Shown here one piece after another: positions 33,257 through 42,894 of a DNA stretch of 64,000 bases. Made by a program: the position numbers and the translations under genes. The stretch's first letter is position 1, and each line of letters begins with the position of its first letter. Origin of the DNA: Closterium sp. Naga37s-1 (Eukaryota; Streptophyta; Zygnematophyceae; Desmidiales; Closteriaceae); NCBI GenBank assembly GCA_947471745.1, contig CANJKZ010000269.1, positions 372,001 through 436,000 on the forward strand, in the 5' to 3' direction. The notes under the pieces are model-generated. The model saw only the letters and a list, made by a program, of their open reading frames with translations, was not told the origin of the DNA and made no database searches.

Positions 33257-34309
33257 TGTCAACAGGAGTTGTGTGTTGGCCCCGTCCTCGCTTGGGCGGA
33301 GCCGACTTCGTGGTCGGGTGTGCGGGAGGTGAAGCCGACCTGCAGCAGTGGGCGCCGACTTGGGAGGGCGCCGACTTCAGGAGGTCGACTAGGGAGGTCG
33401 ACCTGGCAGGGCGTCGACTTGGTGACGCCGACCTGGTGAAGCCGACTTGGTGTGGTCGGCTGACAGCAGGGCTGGTCGACCTGGAGTTGGTCGACAAGGG
33501 TGTGGTCGACTTGGTCTGGTCGACCAGGTGGTGGTCGTCGACCTGGGCTGTCGACGGGCACGAAGAGGAGTGGCGCCGACTTGGGGGGCGCCGATCTGGG
33601 GAGTGGCCGATCTGGGGAGTGGCCGACTCGGTGAAGTCGGCTGGTGGTCGTCGACTTGGGCAGTCGACGAGCACATACAACTTCTGGTCGACTTTCCCCG
33701 AAGAAGTCGACGCCGACCTGGTGGTTTCCAGGTCGACCAAGTTACCCGGGTGACGAAGTTCTGCGGAGGTGCGCGACAGTCGCCCAGGTGGTTCTGGCGA
33801 AGCCGACCTCGGAGGTGGTATCTCGAGGTCAACGTGGAGGATCAGATGCAGTCGTGGGCACATGGTCAGCTTGGCGTCTGCGCTGTCAATGTGACAAGGC
33901 ACAGCACACCAACCAGCTGCGAGCACCTGCGAAGCAGGTGCGATGCTGTCCTGCGGGTGCAACGCTGTGCAGCCGCCCTGCTGCAGCGTTGTCACGCCGT
34001 CGACTTGCAGGGTTGGCAGGCCGCGACTTTGCACTGCTGGAACGCGGTCGACCTTGTCGTGCTGGAACGTGGTCGACCGTGCTGCGCTGGCAGTCGACCT
34101 GCATGCATGCTAGCATCTGATGTAGTCTTGCTTGCCAACTTTGTTGCTAACATTATTGTGAACTTTTGCTAGTGAAACTCTTGCCAATTCTCTCTGTGAG
34201 TGCGCAAGTAGAGAGAGCACACGTAAACGACTAAGGAACGAACGCTACGATCACTCCTACTCCGTGCGTACCCCGTAGACTAGCTCCCGTTGTAGTAGTT
34301 ATCTCCGCA
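33257..34309 (+). repeat. 3' LTR of family C (1,053 bp)
   Basis: Same ends and GTCGAC-rich body as the 5' LTR. One short local duplication (ATCTGGGGAGTGGCCG twice, near 33593-33625) makes up most of the length difference. Confidence 0.93.
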
Positions 34310-34314
34310 GAGGA

Positions 34315-35865
34315 AGCTCTGAAAGGACCTCATTGTGAAAAATGGCCCAAGACATGGACAAGGAGCTCAAGGCGCTGCACGATAACAACACTTGGGATTT
34401 AATCCCCATTTCGACCATTCCTAAGCAGAACATTCTTTCCGGCAAATGGGTGTTCCGAAATAAAACACATGCGGGTGGTACGATCCAGCTCTTCAAGGCC
34501 CGTTGCGTAGTTCGCGGGTTTGACCAAAAACAGGGCGTTGACTATGGCGAGACTTTTGCTCCCGTCAGTCGCCACACAAGCCTTCGCATTCTACTCGCCT
34601 TCGCATCCGCATTGGGTCTAAAACTTCGCCAAATTGATGTGTCAACGGTATTCCTTTATACGCCCGTCCATTCACTTATTCTCGTCGAGCAGCCACATGG
34701 TTCCATCTAGGATCCCTCCCTGGTTTTCCATTTCAACAAATCGATCCACGGGATAAGGCAGGCACCTTGTCTTAGCAGCAGCATCTTCGCGAACGTCTTC
34801 TTCAACTCGGATTTCACCAACTCCCGCACGATCACGGCATGTATCGACTCGACCGTGAGGCTGCATTCGTGCTAGTCGTCGTTTACGTTGACGATTTGCT
34901 TTACATCGAGAGCACAGCAACGATTCTCACTTACTTTGAAGAGGAGCTGCAGAAGGACCTTACGTTGACAATCTCTACTACGGTTATACAGTATCTCAGC
35001 CTCAACATCACAGAGACACCGACGGCTATTCATCTCTTGGCTGAAAAATACACAAAGAAGCTTCACACGCGATTTCCCTTACCACTGACTACGGGTTCAA
35101 CTCCGTTCCGTTCTATTTCATCCACCAACTCTACGGCCTAATTCCGCCGACGATGTCATGCACTATCAGCAGCTTCTCGGCAGTCTACTATTCGACGCCG
35201 TCACCTGTCGCGCGGATTTGTCCTACTCTACTAGCTAGTTCGCTCAATATCTCAAGCGACCTGGAGGGGAGAACCTAAGGGAGTTAGAAGCTGCATTCTC
35301 CTACTTCGTATTTACGCCTACGGTCGGACTAACTTATCACAAGTCACCGCAATCGCCGCTAAAACTACTCGGCTGCGTCGATGCTGATCACGCGGGAGAT
35401 TATGCAAACGGGCGTTCACGCAATGGATTGTTTTCTGTCTTGAACCTGTTGGCAATCTCGTGGCAATCGTGCAAGCAGGAGCTGATTGCACTTTCGTTAG
35501 TAGAGGCAGAATTCATCATTGCCTGCACCGAAACGAAGGAAAGTTTATACCTTTGTGAATTACTCAGTGAAGCAAAGTTACTGGATGTGTCGCAGTTTTC
35601 AATCTTCTGCGACAACCAGTCTACGATCCGTATCGCGAACAAGTTCGGTTTCGCCAACCAAACTAAACATATCTCACTACGGTACCTCTTCGTCAAGGAC
35701 AAAATTGAGCAAGGCAAGTTACAGCTGGTCTACTGTCCCACAAACGAAATGGCCGCAGATTTCCTGACCAAGCAACTACCTCGACCAAAGTTCCAGTACT
35801 GCATGTTGCTGACTGGACCCGGCCATGTCATCAACAACACCGACAACATCGAACTCCATAATTGA
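34315..35865 (+). pseudogene. Copia D reverse transcriptase and RNase H (right of the C insertion)
   Basis: Continues the frame from 28712: EALKGPHCEKW, then NNTWDLIP, GKWVFRNKTHAGG, KARCVVRGFDQKQGVDYGET, FAPVSRHTSLRILLAF and RQIDVSTVFL (Asp kept). A stop at 34710 and two frame changes follow; YVDD is at 34884-34895 (VVVYVDDLLYIES). RNase H includes a CVDADHAGD segment, SLVEAEFIIACTETKES, FCDNQSTIRIANK, KHISLRYLF and NEMAADFLTKQLPRPKF, stopping at 35865. The lower GC, different codon use and sequence set it apart from B, C and E; it is the oldest Copia here by decay. Confidence 0.9.
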
Positions 35866-35870
35866 AGGGG

Positions 35871-36161
35871 TGTATTGGATTGAACGAAATGACTTGTACA
35901 ATTCAGTAGTTCGATTATGATCACTACAGTATTATCATAGTAATATCGTAGGGGAATGATACTGTAGCATGTGGCACTTCGCGAGAGTTACAGGTAGTAG
36001 CGCAAATGATCTCGTGATTCGCGTGACACAGTAGAAGTACCGCTTCATAGAGTCGATTCGATATTCAGCCCGGTTAGTGAACAGGGACATCATTGAAAAG
36101 GTACTGTACTATACTCTATATCTCTTGTATCCTTTCATTATAGACAATTTTTGTTTCCACA
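35871..36161 (+). repeat. putative 3' LTR of Copia D
   Basis: A polypurine tract ATTGAAGGGG sits at 35861-35870 and TGTATTGGATTGAACG starts at once. The sequence is AT-rich and ends near TTTTTGTTTCCACA. No partner LTR lies in the window, so the right end is a guess from the CA dinucleotide. Confidence 0.45.
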
Positions 36162-36518
36162 ATGTACCAGCACATGAATTCAAGACGTCCGCTGCAGTAT
36201 TTCATAAGGACTAATCCCTAAAAGATCCTAAGGGCTTTTCTCAACCCAACATAAACAATGAAATATTGGAACTCAGTTGCTATGGCAAAGAAGCCATATT
36301 AATTGTCAGAATTCCAACCACTAGACCATTGGGATAAAAGGGCTTGTTTGTGTAGCGGGTTTGTGCGCCTATAACCCCCCAGGCGAACGCGCCTGTAACC
36401 CCCCGTATGATCGATCGGGCATCCACAATGCAGATCTACTGACAACCCCCCCCCCCCCCCCCACACTGGGAGGCCCAGGACTGAGCACAGCGGCAACGGC
36501 CTACATGTGCATACACCG

Positions 36519-36573
36519 GGATTCGAAACCGAGACCGCTCTGATACCATGTCAGAATCCCAACCACTAGACCA
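36519..36573 (-). promoter_or_regulatory. tRNA-like A box / B box pair spanning the TRIM LTR-PBS junction
   Basis: On the minus strand TGGTCTAGTGGTTGGG (36573-36558, at the LTR 3' end) fits a Pol III A box, and GGTTTCGAATCC (36530-36519, just after the PBS) fits a B box. They start 43 bases apart, as in a tRNA gene. Between them TCTGA-CATGGTA-TCAGA forms a 5 bp stem with a 7-base loop at the anticodon-arm position. Acceptor pairing is poor, so this is a degenerate tRNA-like unit, not a tRNA gene. Confidence 0.6.
36537..36548 (-). promoter_or_regulatory. TRIM primer-binding site (initiator tRNA-Met)
   Basis: TGGTATCAGAGC on the minus strand is a perfect match to the standard plant initiator tRNA-Met PBS, directly abutting the LTR. 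Confidence 0.9.
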
Positions 36574-36694
36574 TTGGGATAAAAGGGCTTGTTTGTGTAG
36601 CGGGTTTGTGCGCCCATAACCCCCCAGGCGAACGCGCCTGTAACCCCCCCTATGATCGATCGGGCATCCACAGTGCATATCTACTGACATTAAT

Positions 36695-38120
36695 CATTTA
36701 TGAAATGGTAAATAAATAATTCCAAAAAATAGAAATTACACCTTTCGCATAACATTCAATTCGCGGTAATGGGACTTTTTTGAATTTATATCCTCGCCGT
36801 TGTTTTGAATGGACTTTCAGAGTCCGCAGAATAACGAAGAGCGAGACTGAAATTACAGAGTTACGATACAATGAAAGTGGCGAGACTAAATAGGGGGCTC
36901 CCTGGCTAGGCGGGGACGTCGGGCGAAGGTGGCTCGGAAATTGTTGTGATTGGTGCAAAAGCGACTCGGGCGTGGGTTGGGTGCGGAATTATAGGCCGAA
37001 CCAAATTGTCGCATGGCCATCGGGATGTACTCGCTAAGGGCTGCTACAGTAAGGACTTCTAAATCCTTACACTCTCCCACCTTATGCCCTCCCTATACCT
37101 AGAATAGTCCTTCAATATCGAGAATGTCGCAGATCTTTAGTCCAGATGAATCGGACGGCTGAAAGTTGGAATTGAAGCCGCTAAGGTGTTAACTCACACT
37201 TAAAATAGTGTGAGCGTAGAAGTCCATGCAAACTGACGTCTGTGTGGAGGTCGATGAAGAAAACCAGGTGTTATGTGCCCGTAAAGTCTTCAAGGGTCCC
37301 AGCAGAAGTAGACTATAAACCGCGTCAAAATATATCGAGTTCTCGAAACTGACATGTCTTGTCGTTACACCACCAAAAATCCCGGCGATGTTGTCAGCAG
37401 CTGCAGCTGGCAGCAATTGACGCGGGCGAAATAAATGTTGTTGTCGTGGGCGGAGGCGAGTTGCTGTTTTGTCGCTTGTAGAGTTGGAACGGTCGCCTCC
37501 CGAAATCCTCTGGCCGTGAAGTCGGGAGTGTTGCGAGTGTCAACGAAGAAGGCGATTGGCAGCAAATCAATTTGCGAGAATTGGTGATGGTCGTCGCAGA
37601 AGTAACCGGATCGGAGGTCGCTCCTGTAAATACTGTCGAACGCATTATCTGTGTCAGATGACGTCAGCACCTCCGGCAGTTTTGTCCAGGCTCGCCGAGT
37701 ATTTTGTCGTAAGTCGCCGATGTTCTCCGGGCAGGGATGAGAAACAGATGTCTGACCCCCTTCATTGTTTCAGTTGCTTCACCGAAATTTTCGGATGTAC
37801 TGTAGCCGCCCACTCCGTCACCAGCTGTTTCGGCCAGTTCACCAGAACCCATCGGGGGTATAATCTGGAACCGGGGACTAGACCTGGTTATTTTGAGACT
37901 AAATTTCACGGAACCTATCGCGCATCAACGCCGTCGATCCCGTAGTCGAACTACCCCCGCCGATGCTGCATAACATATTACTTCGTTTCTCCCACCGGCG
38001 CTTTGCAGATGTTTCACCCATCGCTCGTCATCGGCATTCCCGAGTTTCGGCTGCTCCCACTCCTCCCTTGAAGAATTTCCCGTGGTGTGCATTTAAACAC
38101 CATTCAGCGGGTTCCAGGTA
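36695..38120. other. unassigned flank, no confident gene
   Basis: Moderately AT-rich DNA without recognisable transposon domains. A minus-strand frame (37670-37365, 101 codons, YFCDDHHQFSQIDLLPIAFF) has non-repetitive, protein-like composition and could be a gene remnant or exon, but there is no family match I can name and no splice model. Otherwise nothing is seen. Confidence 0.4.
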
Positions 38121-38234
38121 TCCCGGCCGGAATGTCTCAGCGAAAATGGGTCGTCAAGCCTGACGACCCATTGACGACTTCACGACATGCTGCCCCGGGC
38201 AGAAAAATACTAAAACCGTATCGGATGGCATGCC
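38121..38234. repeat. left arm of a foldback (MITE-like) sequence split by element G
   Basis: Contains a perfect 12 bp hairpin (38145-38172, AATGGGTCGTCA / TGACGACCCATT, loop AGCC). The stretches CCGGAATGTCTCAGCG and CATGCTGCCCCGGGCAG then AAAAATACTAAAACC pair imperfectly with the right arm at 45592-45690. The join TCGGATGGC-ATGCC-ATCCGA at the G target is a perfect 20 bp palindrome when G is removed. Confidence 0.6.
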
Positions 38235-38360
38235 TGTCAAACATTATATATGTTACTGCTGTGTAGGCTACAGTGGGTTAGCCTTTAGGGTGTACAATAC
38301 TCTAGGGTTTCATATTTGTACTCCCAATGTTCCTAGTTCAATCAATTCTTGTTTCTGACA
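38235..38360 (+). repeat. 5' LTR of element G (126 bp)
   Basis: TGTCAAACATTATATATG ... CTTGTTTCTGACA. A TATATA run lies near its start. Confidence 0.95.
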
Positions 38361-39012
38361 TGGCATTAAGAGCGTAGGTTTTAGACCTAGGACCGCTTAC
38401 CTAAGGGCCCACCGTTCCGCTAGAGGTGCCCTCGTGCGCCCTACTGTTTTAGCGCCCTCGTGCGCCTCTCTCCTAGTGCGCCCTCGCGCGCTCTCCTCTC
38501 ACGCTGCTCGTTTGCAGCCCGCTAGCAGCCCGAGCGCGGCCCCGCGATTTTAGCGCGAGTAGCCCGTCAGCCGCCTAGGGCGGCCCGTTTTTTCTCGCGC
38601 GCGCCAGTAGGCCGTCGCCCGTAGGCCCCGCTCGCCCCTAGGCCGACGCTCGACCCACCGCCGCCCGCCCGCAGGTCGCAGCCCGCGCGCAGCGGCGATC
38701 GCGCGTCAGCTGCTGCAGCTCGCGCTTAGCCGCCGCACGAACGCAGCCGCGGCCCGCGCGCAGCCGCACCCTAGGTGCCGCCGCGCACCGTGCATAGGCC
38801 CGCCGTCGCGCCGCCCTACCTGCCCGAGCCGCGCCGCCCGAGTCGCGCCGCCCTGACCGAGCCGAGCCGCCCCACCTGCAGCAACTGCTGTTCCTGTTCC
38901 TGCTGATACAGCTGTTCTTACTGCTCCAGCTGCTACTGCTACTGCTCCTACTGCTACTACTGCTACTGCTACTGCTACTGCTGCTACTGTTCCTACTGCT
39001 GCTACTGCCACT
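38361..39012 (+). promoter_or_regulatory. PBS and GC-rich leader of element G
   Basis: The PBS-like TGGCATTAAGAG follows the LTR (tRNA-iMet related, degenerate). Then come GTGCGCCCTCGTGCGCC-like repeats and a CTGCTACTG tract (38880-39008) leading to CCACT-ATG of gag. The CTGCTACTG tract is also found just before the shortened gag of E and K, which anchors the alignment of their deletion. Confidence 0.8.
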
Positions 39013-42000
39013 ATGGCCAGTCCTACCGTTCTCACTTTTGACGCTGAGGGCCGCCCGATTAAGTTTGATGTTTGGCTCGATGACCTGCACCTGTTCCTCC
39101 AGACCACTGCCAAGGACGATGTTTCCCTGTATGACCACACGTCCGGCGCCGCTCCCGCACCTGCTGCCACTGCTGACAGTACTGCTCGCTCACAGTGGCA
39201 GACCCGTGACGCTCATGCTCGCCTAGCCGTTCGCAGCCACCTGCCGTTAGATGAGCGCGAGCATTTTGGCCAGCATAAGACCGCTAAGGAGCTGTACGAT
39301 GCTGTCGTTGCACGCTACTCCTCACCTGCTACTGCTGCGATAGGCCGTCTCTCACCGCCCTATCTCTTCCCCGATCTCTCTGCCTTTGCCACAGTAGCTG
39401 ACCTCATCACTCACCTCCGTACTAGTGATCTCCGCTACCGTGTCGCGCTTCCCCCCGATTTCCTAGCCAAGAACCCTCCCCCGATGTACCTCACACTCTA
39501 CCACCTAGTCACTCGCCTCCCTGACTCTCTTCGCGCTGTCAGGGATCACTTTCTCGCCCTCTCCCCCACCGACCTCACTGTCGACCTGCTCGAGAAGGAA
39601 CTCCTAGCAGCTGAGAAGAGCATTGTAGCTGTAGGTGCCTCTCGTGGCGACCCTCGCACTCCCTTCTTTGAGGGATGCTCCCCCTCCCCCCTTCTCCCCT
39701 CCATTGCATCTGCTGCTGCTGTCGACTACCTCGGTGCTGAGGGGGTCGGGGCTGCGTCTGCTCCCAGTGGGAGGCGCAAGGGCGGCAGGGGCAAGGGGGG
39801 CAGGGGTGGCGGAGGTGGCGGCGGGGGCGGCAGTGGTGGAGGGGGTGGGGGGGGCGGAGGTGGTGGTGGCGGTGGTGGGAGTGGTGCTGGTGGTGGGGGG
39901 GTCAGTGGCGGAGCCGGGGGTGGTGGCGGCGGCGGTGGTGGGGGTGGCGGGGGTGGTGGTGGCGGCAGTGGAGCTGGTGGCGGGCGCGGTGGAGCGGTGC
40001 AGCGTGGCGGGTTCGGCGGTGGCCAGAGGCAGCAGCAGCAGCGTCCCAGCGAGACCCAGTCGCCCCAGCAGCTCCGTGAGTGGTACTCTCAGCGTGGGGG
40101 GTCTGGGGGTGGAGGTACCTGCCCGTACGTCATCCGCACAGGTGACCGCACTGGCCAGACATGTGGGAGGTTCCACACGGTGCACCGCTGCTTCTTCCGT
40201 CTCGACGACGCCTGGCGCGAGCAGTTCCCTGACGCCTCTGAGCTGCCCCGCTGGGCTGATCTGCTTAAAAAGAACGTTGATATCTTAGCTCTTGATTTTG
40301 ATGCTATCCTTGGTGCAATGTATGCATTGACTATTAGTGTTGAGGGTGACTGTTACCTCCGTGTACCGCCCGACCCGGGTATTGGGACCAGTGAGGCTGC
40401 CGCTCTAGGTGCTAGTGCATCTGCTGCCCTAGGTCCTGGTGAGGCTGCTGCTCTAGGTGCTAGTGAGTCTGCTGCTCCAGGTGGTCGTGCGTCTGTGCCT
40501 GCTGGTACTGCGTCTACTGAGGCACTGCACACCTTCACACTGGACTCGGGTGCTTCCCGCTGCTTCTTTCGAGACCGCACTGTCCTTGAGCAGCTCGCTC
40601 GGCCTGTGGCTGTCTCCCTCGCTGACCCCTCTGGGGGCCCAGTCCTTGCGACCTCCTCCACTGTCCTCCCTTGTCCTGCGGTCCCGTCCGGCACTCTGTC
40701 AGGTCTTTACCTCCCCTCGTTCTCTACGAACTTGGTGGCGGGCTCTGCTCTACAGGACGGGGGTGTTCACCAGTTCACCCCTGCCTATGAGCGTGTGACC
40801 CACTGTACGTGTGCTCGGACGGGTCGCCACCTGGCTACCTTCACTAGGCAGCCGGGGTCGGACTTGTACACACTGACCACTGAGTCCCCTCAGGTAGCTG
40901 CGTCTGCGTCTGCGTCAGGTCAGCTGTCGGCCCCCTGCTCGTGTCGCTCCCTGTCACACCAGACTGTCCTCTGGCACCACCGCCTTGGTCACCCGTCAGT
41001 GCAGCGCCTTCGCGGCATGCACACCCGGTACCTTGTCTCTGGTCTTCCCAGGGTTCTCCCTCCCCTCCCACCCTCGCCTGCTCCTCCCTGTCTTCCCTGT
41101 GTCGAGGGGCGGCAGCGCGCCGCTCCTCACTCCTCCTCGTTCCCTCCCACAGAGGCTCCCCTGCAGACTCTCCACCTGGACGTGTGGGGCCCAGCCCGCG
41201 TCCGTGGACAGAGCCACGAGCGGTACTTCCTGCTGGTCGTCGACGACTACACGCGCTACACCACGGTCTTCCCCTTGCGCACCAAGGGTGAGGTCCCTGA
41301 TGTTTTGATCCCTTGGATCCGCGCTGCTCGTCTCCAGCTCCGCCAGCGGTTCCAGTCGGACTTTCCCGTCCTACGTCTGCACTCTGACAGGGGTGGTGAG
41401 TTTTCCTCAGACCTCTTGGCAGCCTACTGTGCGGAGAACGGCATCCGCCAGACGTTCACTCTTCCGGCATCTCCGCAGCAGAATGGGGTTGCTGAGCGCC
41501 GCATTGGTCTAGTCATGGAGGTCGCTCGTACTTCCATGATCCATGCGGCTGCCCCCCATTTCCTGTGGCCGTTTGCAGTGCAGTACGCCGCGCATCAGCT
41601 CAACCTCTGGCCCCGTGTCTTTGCTCCGGAGACCTCGCCCACACTGCGTTGGACGGGGGAGGTTGGCGATGCGCCGGTGTTCCGAGTCTGGGGATGTCGA
41701 GCCTTTGTCCTCGATACGTCCGCGGACAAGCTCTCCTCCCGTGCCGTTCCCTGTGTCTTCCTTGGCTTTGTCCCTGACGCGCCTGGCTGGCAGTTTTACC
41801 ACCCCACCTCGCGCCGTGTCTTCCCCTCTCAGGACGTCACTTTTGACGAGTCGGTACCCTTTTACCGTCTCTTCCCCTACCGCACTGCCCCGCTCCCCCC
41901 CCCGCCGCTCTTCCTCACCCCAGGTGTCCCGTCGGTAGACCCCCTCCCTCCCCAAGGTGCTGCTCCCTCAGGTGTGTCCCAGGTAGACCCGGTCGAGCCT

Positions 42001-42894
42001 GTCGAGGTAGCTGTCGACTCTGGTCCTGCGAGGGGTACTGAGCCTGGGGGTGCTGAGACAGAGGGTGCCGAGCCTGGGGGTGCTGAGCCTGGGGGTGCTG
42101 CGGCTGGGGGTGCTGAGCCTGGGGGTGCTGGGACTGAGGGTGCTGAGCCTGGGGGTGCTGCGACTGGGGGTGCTGAGCCTGGGGGTGCTGCGACTGGGGG
42201 TGCTGAGCCTAGAGGAGCTGAGGCTGGGGGTTCTGAGACTGACCGTGCTGCGCCTGGTGGCGCTCCCTCTTCACAGCAGCTGCGTGAGTGGTACTCCCAG
42301 AGTTACAGCCTCCGGCGTGGGGCTACTGGAGCTGGGGGTTCTGCTGGAGTTGGGGCTGGTGGTCCTGCGGGTGCAGTGTCGCGGCCGGAGCCTCCCTCCC
42401 CTCAGCGGCTACGTGAGTGGTACGCTCGGCGCTGCAGCCTCCGGAGTGGAGCTCCTAGTGTTGAGGTGCCGCCCGCTGGAGGCCCTGCTGCTGCTGGAGG
42501 TACTGGTGCTGCTGGTGCTGGTCCTGCTGGAGGTGCTACTGGTGCTGCTGGCGGTACTGGAGCTGCTGGAGGTGCTGCTGGTGCTGGTCCTGCTGGAGGT
42601 GCTGCTGGTGCTGCTGGAGGTGCTGCAGGTGCTAGTGGAGGTGCTGCTGGTGCTGGTCCTGCTGGAGGTGCTGCAGGTGCTAGTCCTGCTGGAGGTGCTG
42701 CTGGTGCTGCTGGAGGTACTGGAGCTGCTGGGGCCGCTGGTGGTACTACTGGTACTGGGGCTGGTGGTGCTGCAGGGGCTGGTGCTGGAGGTTCTGGCGC
42801 TCGTCCTCCTGCGGGTGCTGGAGCCGACGGTGCGGCTGGAGCTCGTGCTGCTGGAGGTTCTGGTGCTGTCTCTGCTGGTTCTGGGGGCACTTAA
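39013..42894 (+). CDS. element G Gag-protease-integrase polyprotein (1,293 aa)
   Basis: Start MASPTVLTFDAEGRPIKF; residues 1-220 are a UBN2-type Gag domain (FDVWLDDLHLFLQ, LYDAVVARYSSPATAAIGRL, LYHLVTRLPDSL). Residues about 255-345 are Gly-rich, then SPQQLREWYSQ, then an extended zinc finger CX13CX3HX4C from residue 370. Protease LDSGAS is near residue 511; pre-integrase HHRLGHPS...CLPC; IN core DVWGP, HSDRGGEF, QQNGVAERRIG. The linker has GGAEP repeats, two further QQLREWY/QRLREWY motifs (about 42270 and 42405) and a Gly/Ala tract. The frame stops at TAA 42892-42894, where E and K read on toward RT, so it ends early. Copia Gag forms the particle; PR matures it; IN inserts the cDNA. Confidence 0.93.
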   Translation: MASPTVLTFDAEGRPIKFDVWLDDLHLFLQTTAKDDVSLYDHTSGAAPAPAATADSTARSQWQTRDAHARLAVRSHLPLDEREHFGQHKTAKELYDAVVARYSSPATAAIGRLSPPYLFPDLSAFATVADLITHLRTSDLRYRVALPPDFLAKNPPPMYLTLYHLVTRLPDSLRAVRDHFLALSPTDLTVDLLEKELLAAEKSIVAVGASRGDPRTPFFEGCSPSPLLPSIASAAAVDYLGAEGVGAASAPSGRRKGGRGKGGRGGGGGGGGGSGGGGGGGGGGGGGGGSGAGGGGVSGGAGGGGGGGGGGGGGGGGGSGAGGGRGGAVQRGGFGGGQRQQQQRPSETQSPQQLREWYSQRGGSGGGGTCPYVIRTGDRTGQTCGRFHTVHRCFFRLDDAWREQFPDASELPRWADLLKKNVDILALDFDAILGAMYALTISVEGDCYLRVPPDPGIGTSEAAALGASASAALGPGEAAALGASESAAPGGRASVPAGTASTEALHTFTLDSGASRCFFRDRTVLEQLARPVAVSLADPSGGPVLATSSTVLPCPAVPSGTLSGLYLPSFSTNLVAGSALQDGGVHQFTPAYERVTHCTCARTGRHLATFTRQPGSDLYTLTTESPQVAASASASGQLSAPCSCRSLSHQTVLWHHRLGHPSVQRLRGMHTRYLVSGLPRVLPPLPPSPAPPCLPCVEGRQRAAPHSSSFPPTEAPLQTLHLDVWGPARVRGQSHERYFLLVVDDYTRYTTVFPLRTKGEVPDVLIPWIRAARLQLRQRFQSDFPVLRLHSDRGGEFSSDLLAAYCAENGIRQTFTLPASPQQNGVAERRIGLVMEVARTSMIHAAAPHFLWPFAVQYAAHQLNLWPRVFAPETSPTLRWTGEVGDAPVFRVWGCRAFVLDTSADKLSSRAVPCVFLGFVPDAPGWQFYHPTSRRVFPSQDVTFDESVPFYRLFPYRTAPLPPPPLFLTPGVPSVDPLPPQGAAPSGVSQVDPVEPVEVAVDSGPARGTEPGGAETEGAEPGGAEPGGAAAGGAEPGGAGTEGAEPGGAATGGAEPGGAATGGAEPRGAEAGGSETDRAAPGGAPSSQQLREWYSQSYSLRRGATGAGGSAGVGAGGPAGAVSRPEPPSPQRLREWYARRCSLRSGAPSVEVPPAGGPAAAGGTGAAGAGPAGGATGAAGGTGAAGGAAGAGPAGGAAGAAGGAAGASGGAAGAGPAGGAAGASPAGGAAGAAGGTGAAGAAGGTTGTGAGGAAGAGAGGSGARPPAGAGADGAAGARAAGGSGAVSAGSGGT
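42480..42830 (+). repeat. Gly/Ala coding repeat of element G linker
   Basis: GGTGCTGCTGG/AGGTGCTGCTGG units with CCTGCTGGA variants encode GGAAGAGPAGGAAG-type peptide. Corresponds to 22811-23450 in E and the complement of 57600-58010 in K. Confidence 0.85.

Larger units (their letters stand above)
28713..34309 (+). mobile_element. Copia family C element, complete LTRs and target duplication, lacks PR and IN
   Basis: LTRs at 28713-29752 and 33257-34309 begin TGTCAAC and end ATCTC(T/C)GCA. The flanking pentamer GAGGA is repeated exactly (28708-28712 and 34310-34314). Removing the element restores the Copia D reading frame. Inside are gag with a zinc knuckle, then directly the IN-RT linker, RT and RNase H; protease and integrase are missing. 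Polypurine tract GCGGAAGGGGAG lies before the 3' LTR. The PBS is unclear (TGGTGCGGTGAGCG follows the 5' LTR). Confidence 0.95.
36304..36689 (-). mobile_element. TRIM-like miniature LTR retrotransposon, complete, tRNA-like promoter
   Basis: Two 141 bp terminal repeats (36304-36444 and 36549-36689, five differences) flank only 104 bp. The flanking pentamer TTAAT is duplicated exactly (36299-36303, 36690-36694). On the minus strand the LTR is TGTCAGTAGAT ... GGGATTCTGACA, followed at once by the PBS TGGTATCAGAGC; the other side carries a G17 run next to the 3' LTR as polypurine tract. There is no coding capacity. These features define a TRIM. In addition, the LTR end, PBS and first internal bases together resemble a tRNA gene with A and B boxes (separate entry). 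Confidence 0.93.

Noticed and set aside
36519..36573. A functional tRNA gene
   Set aside because: Acceptor-stem pairing is poor, position 33 is not U and the sequence straddles an LTR boundary; kept only as a tRNA-like promoter hypothesis.
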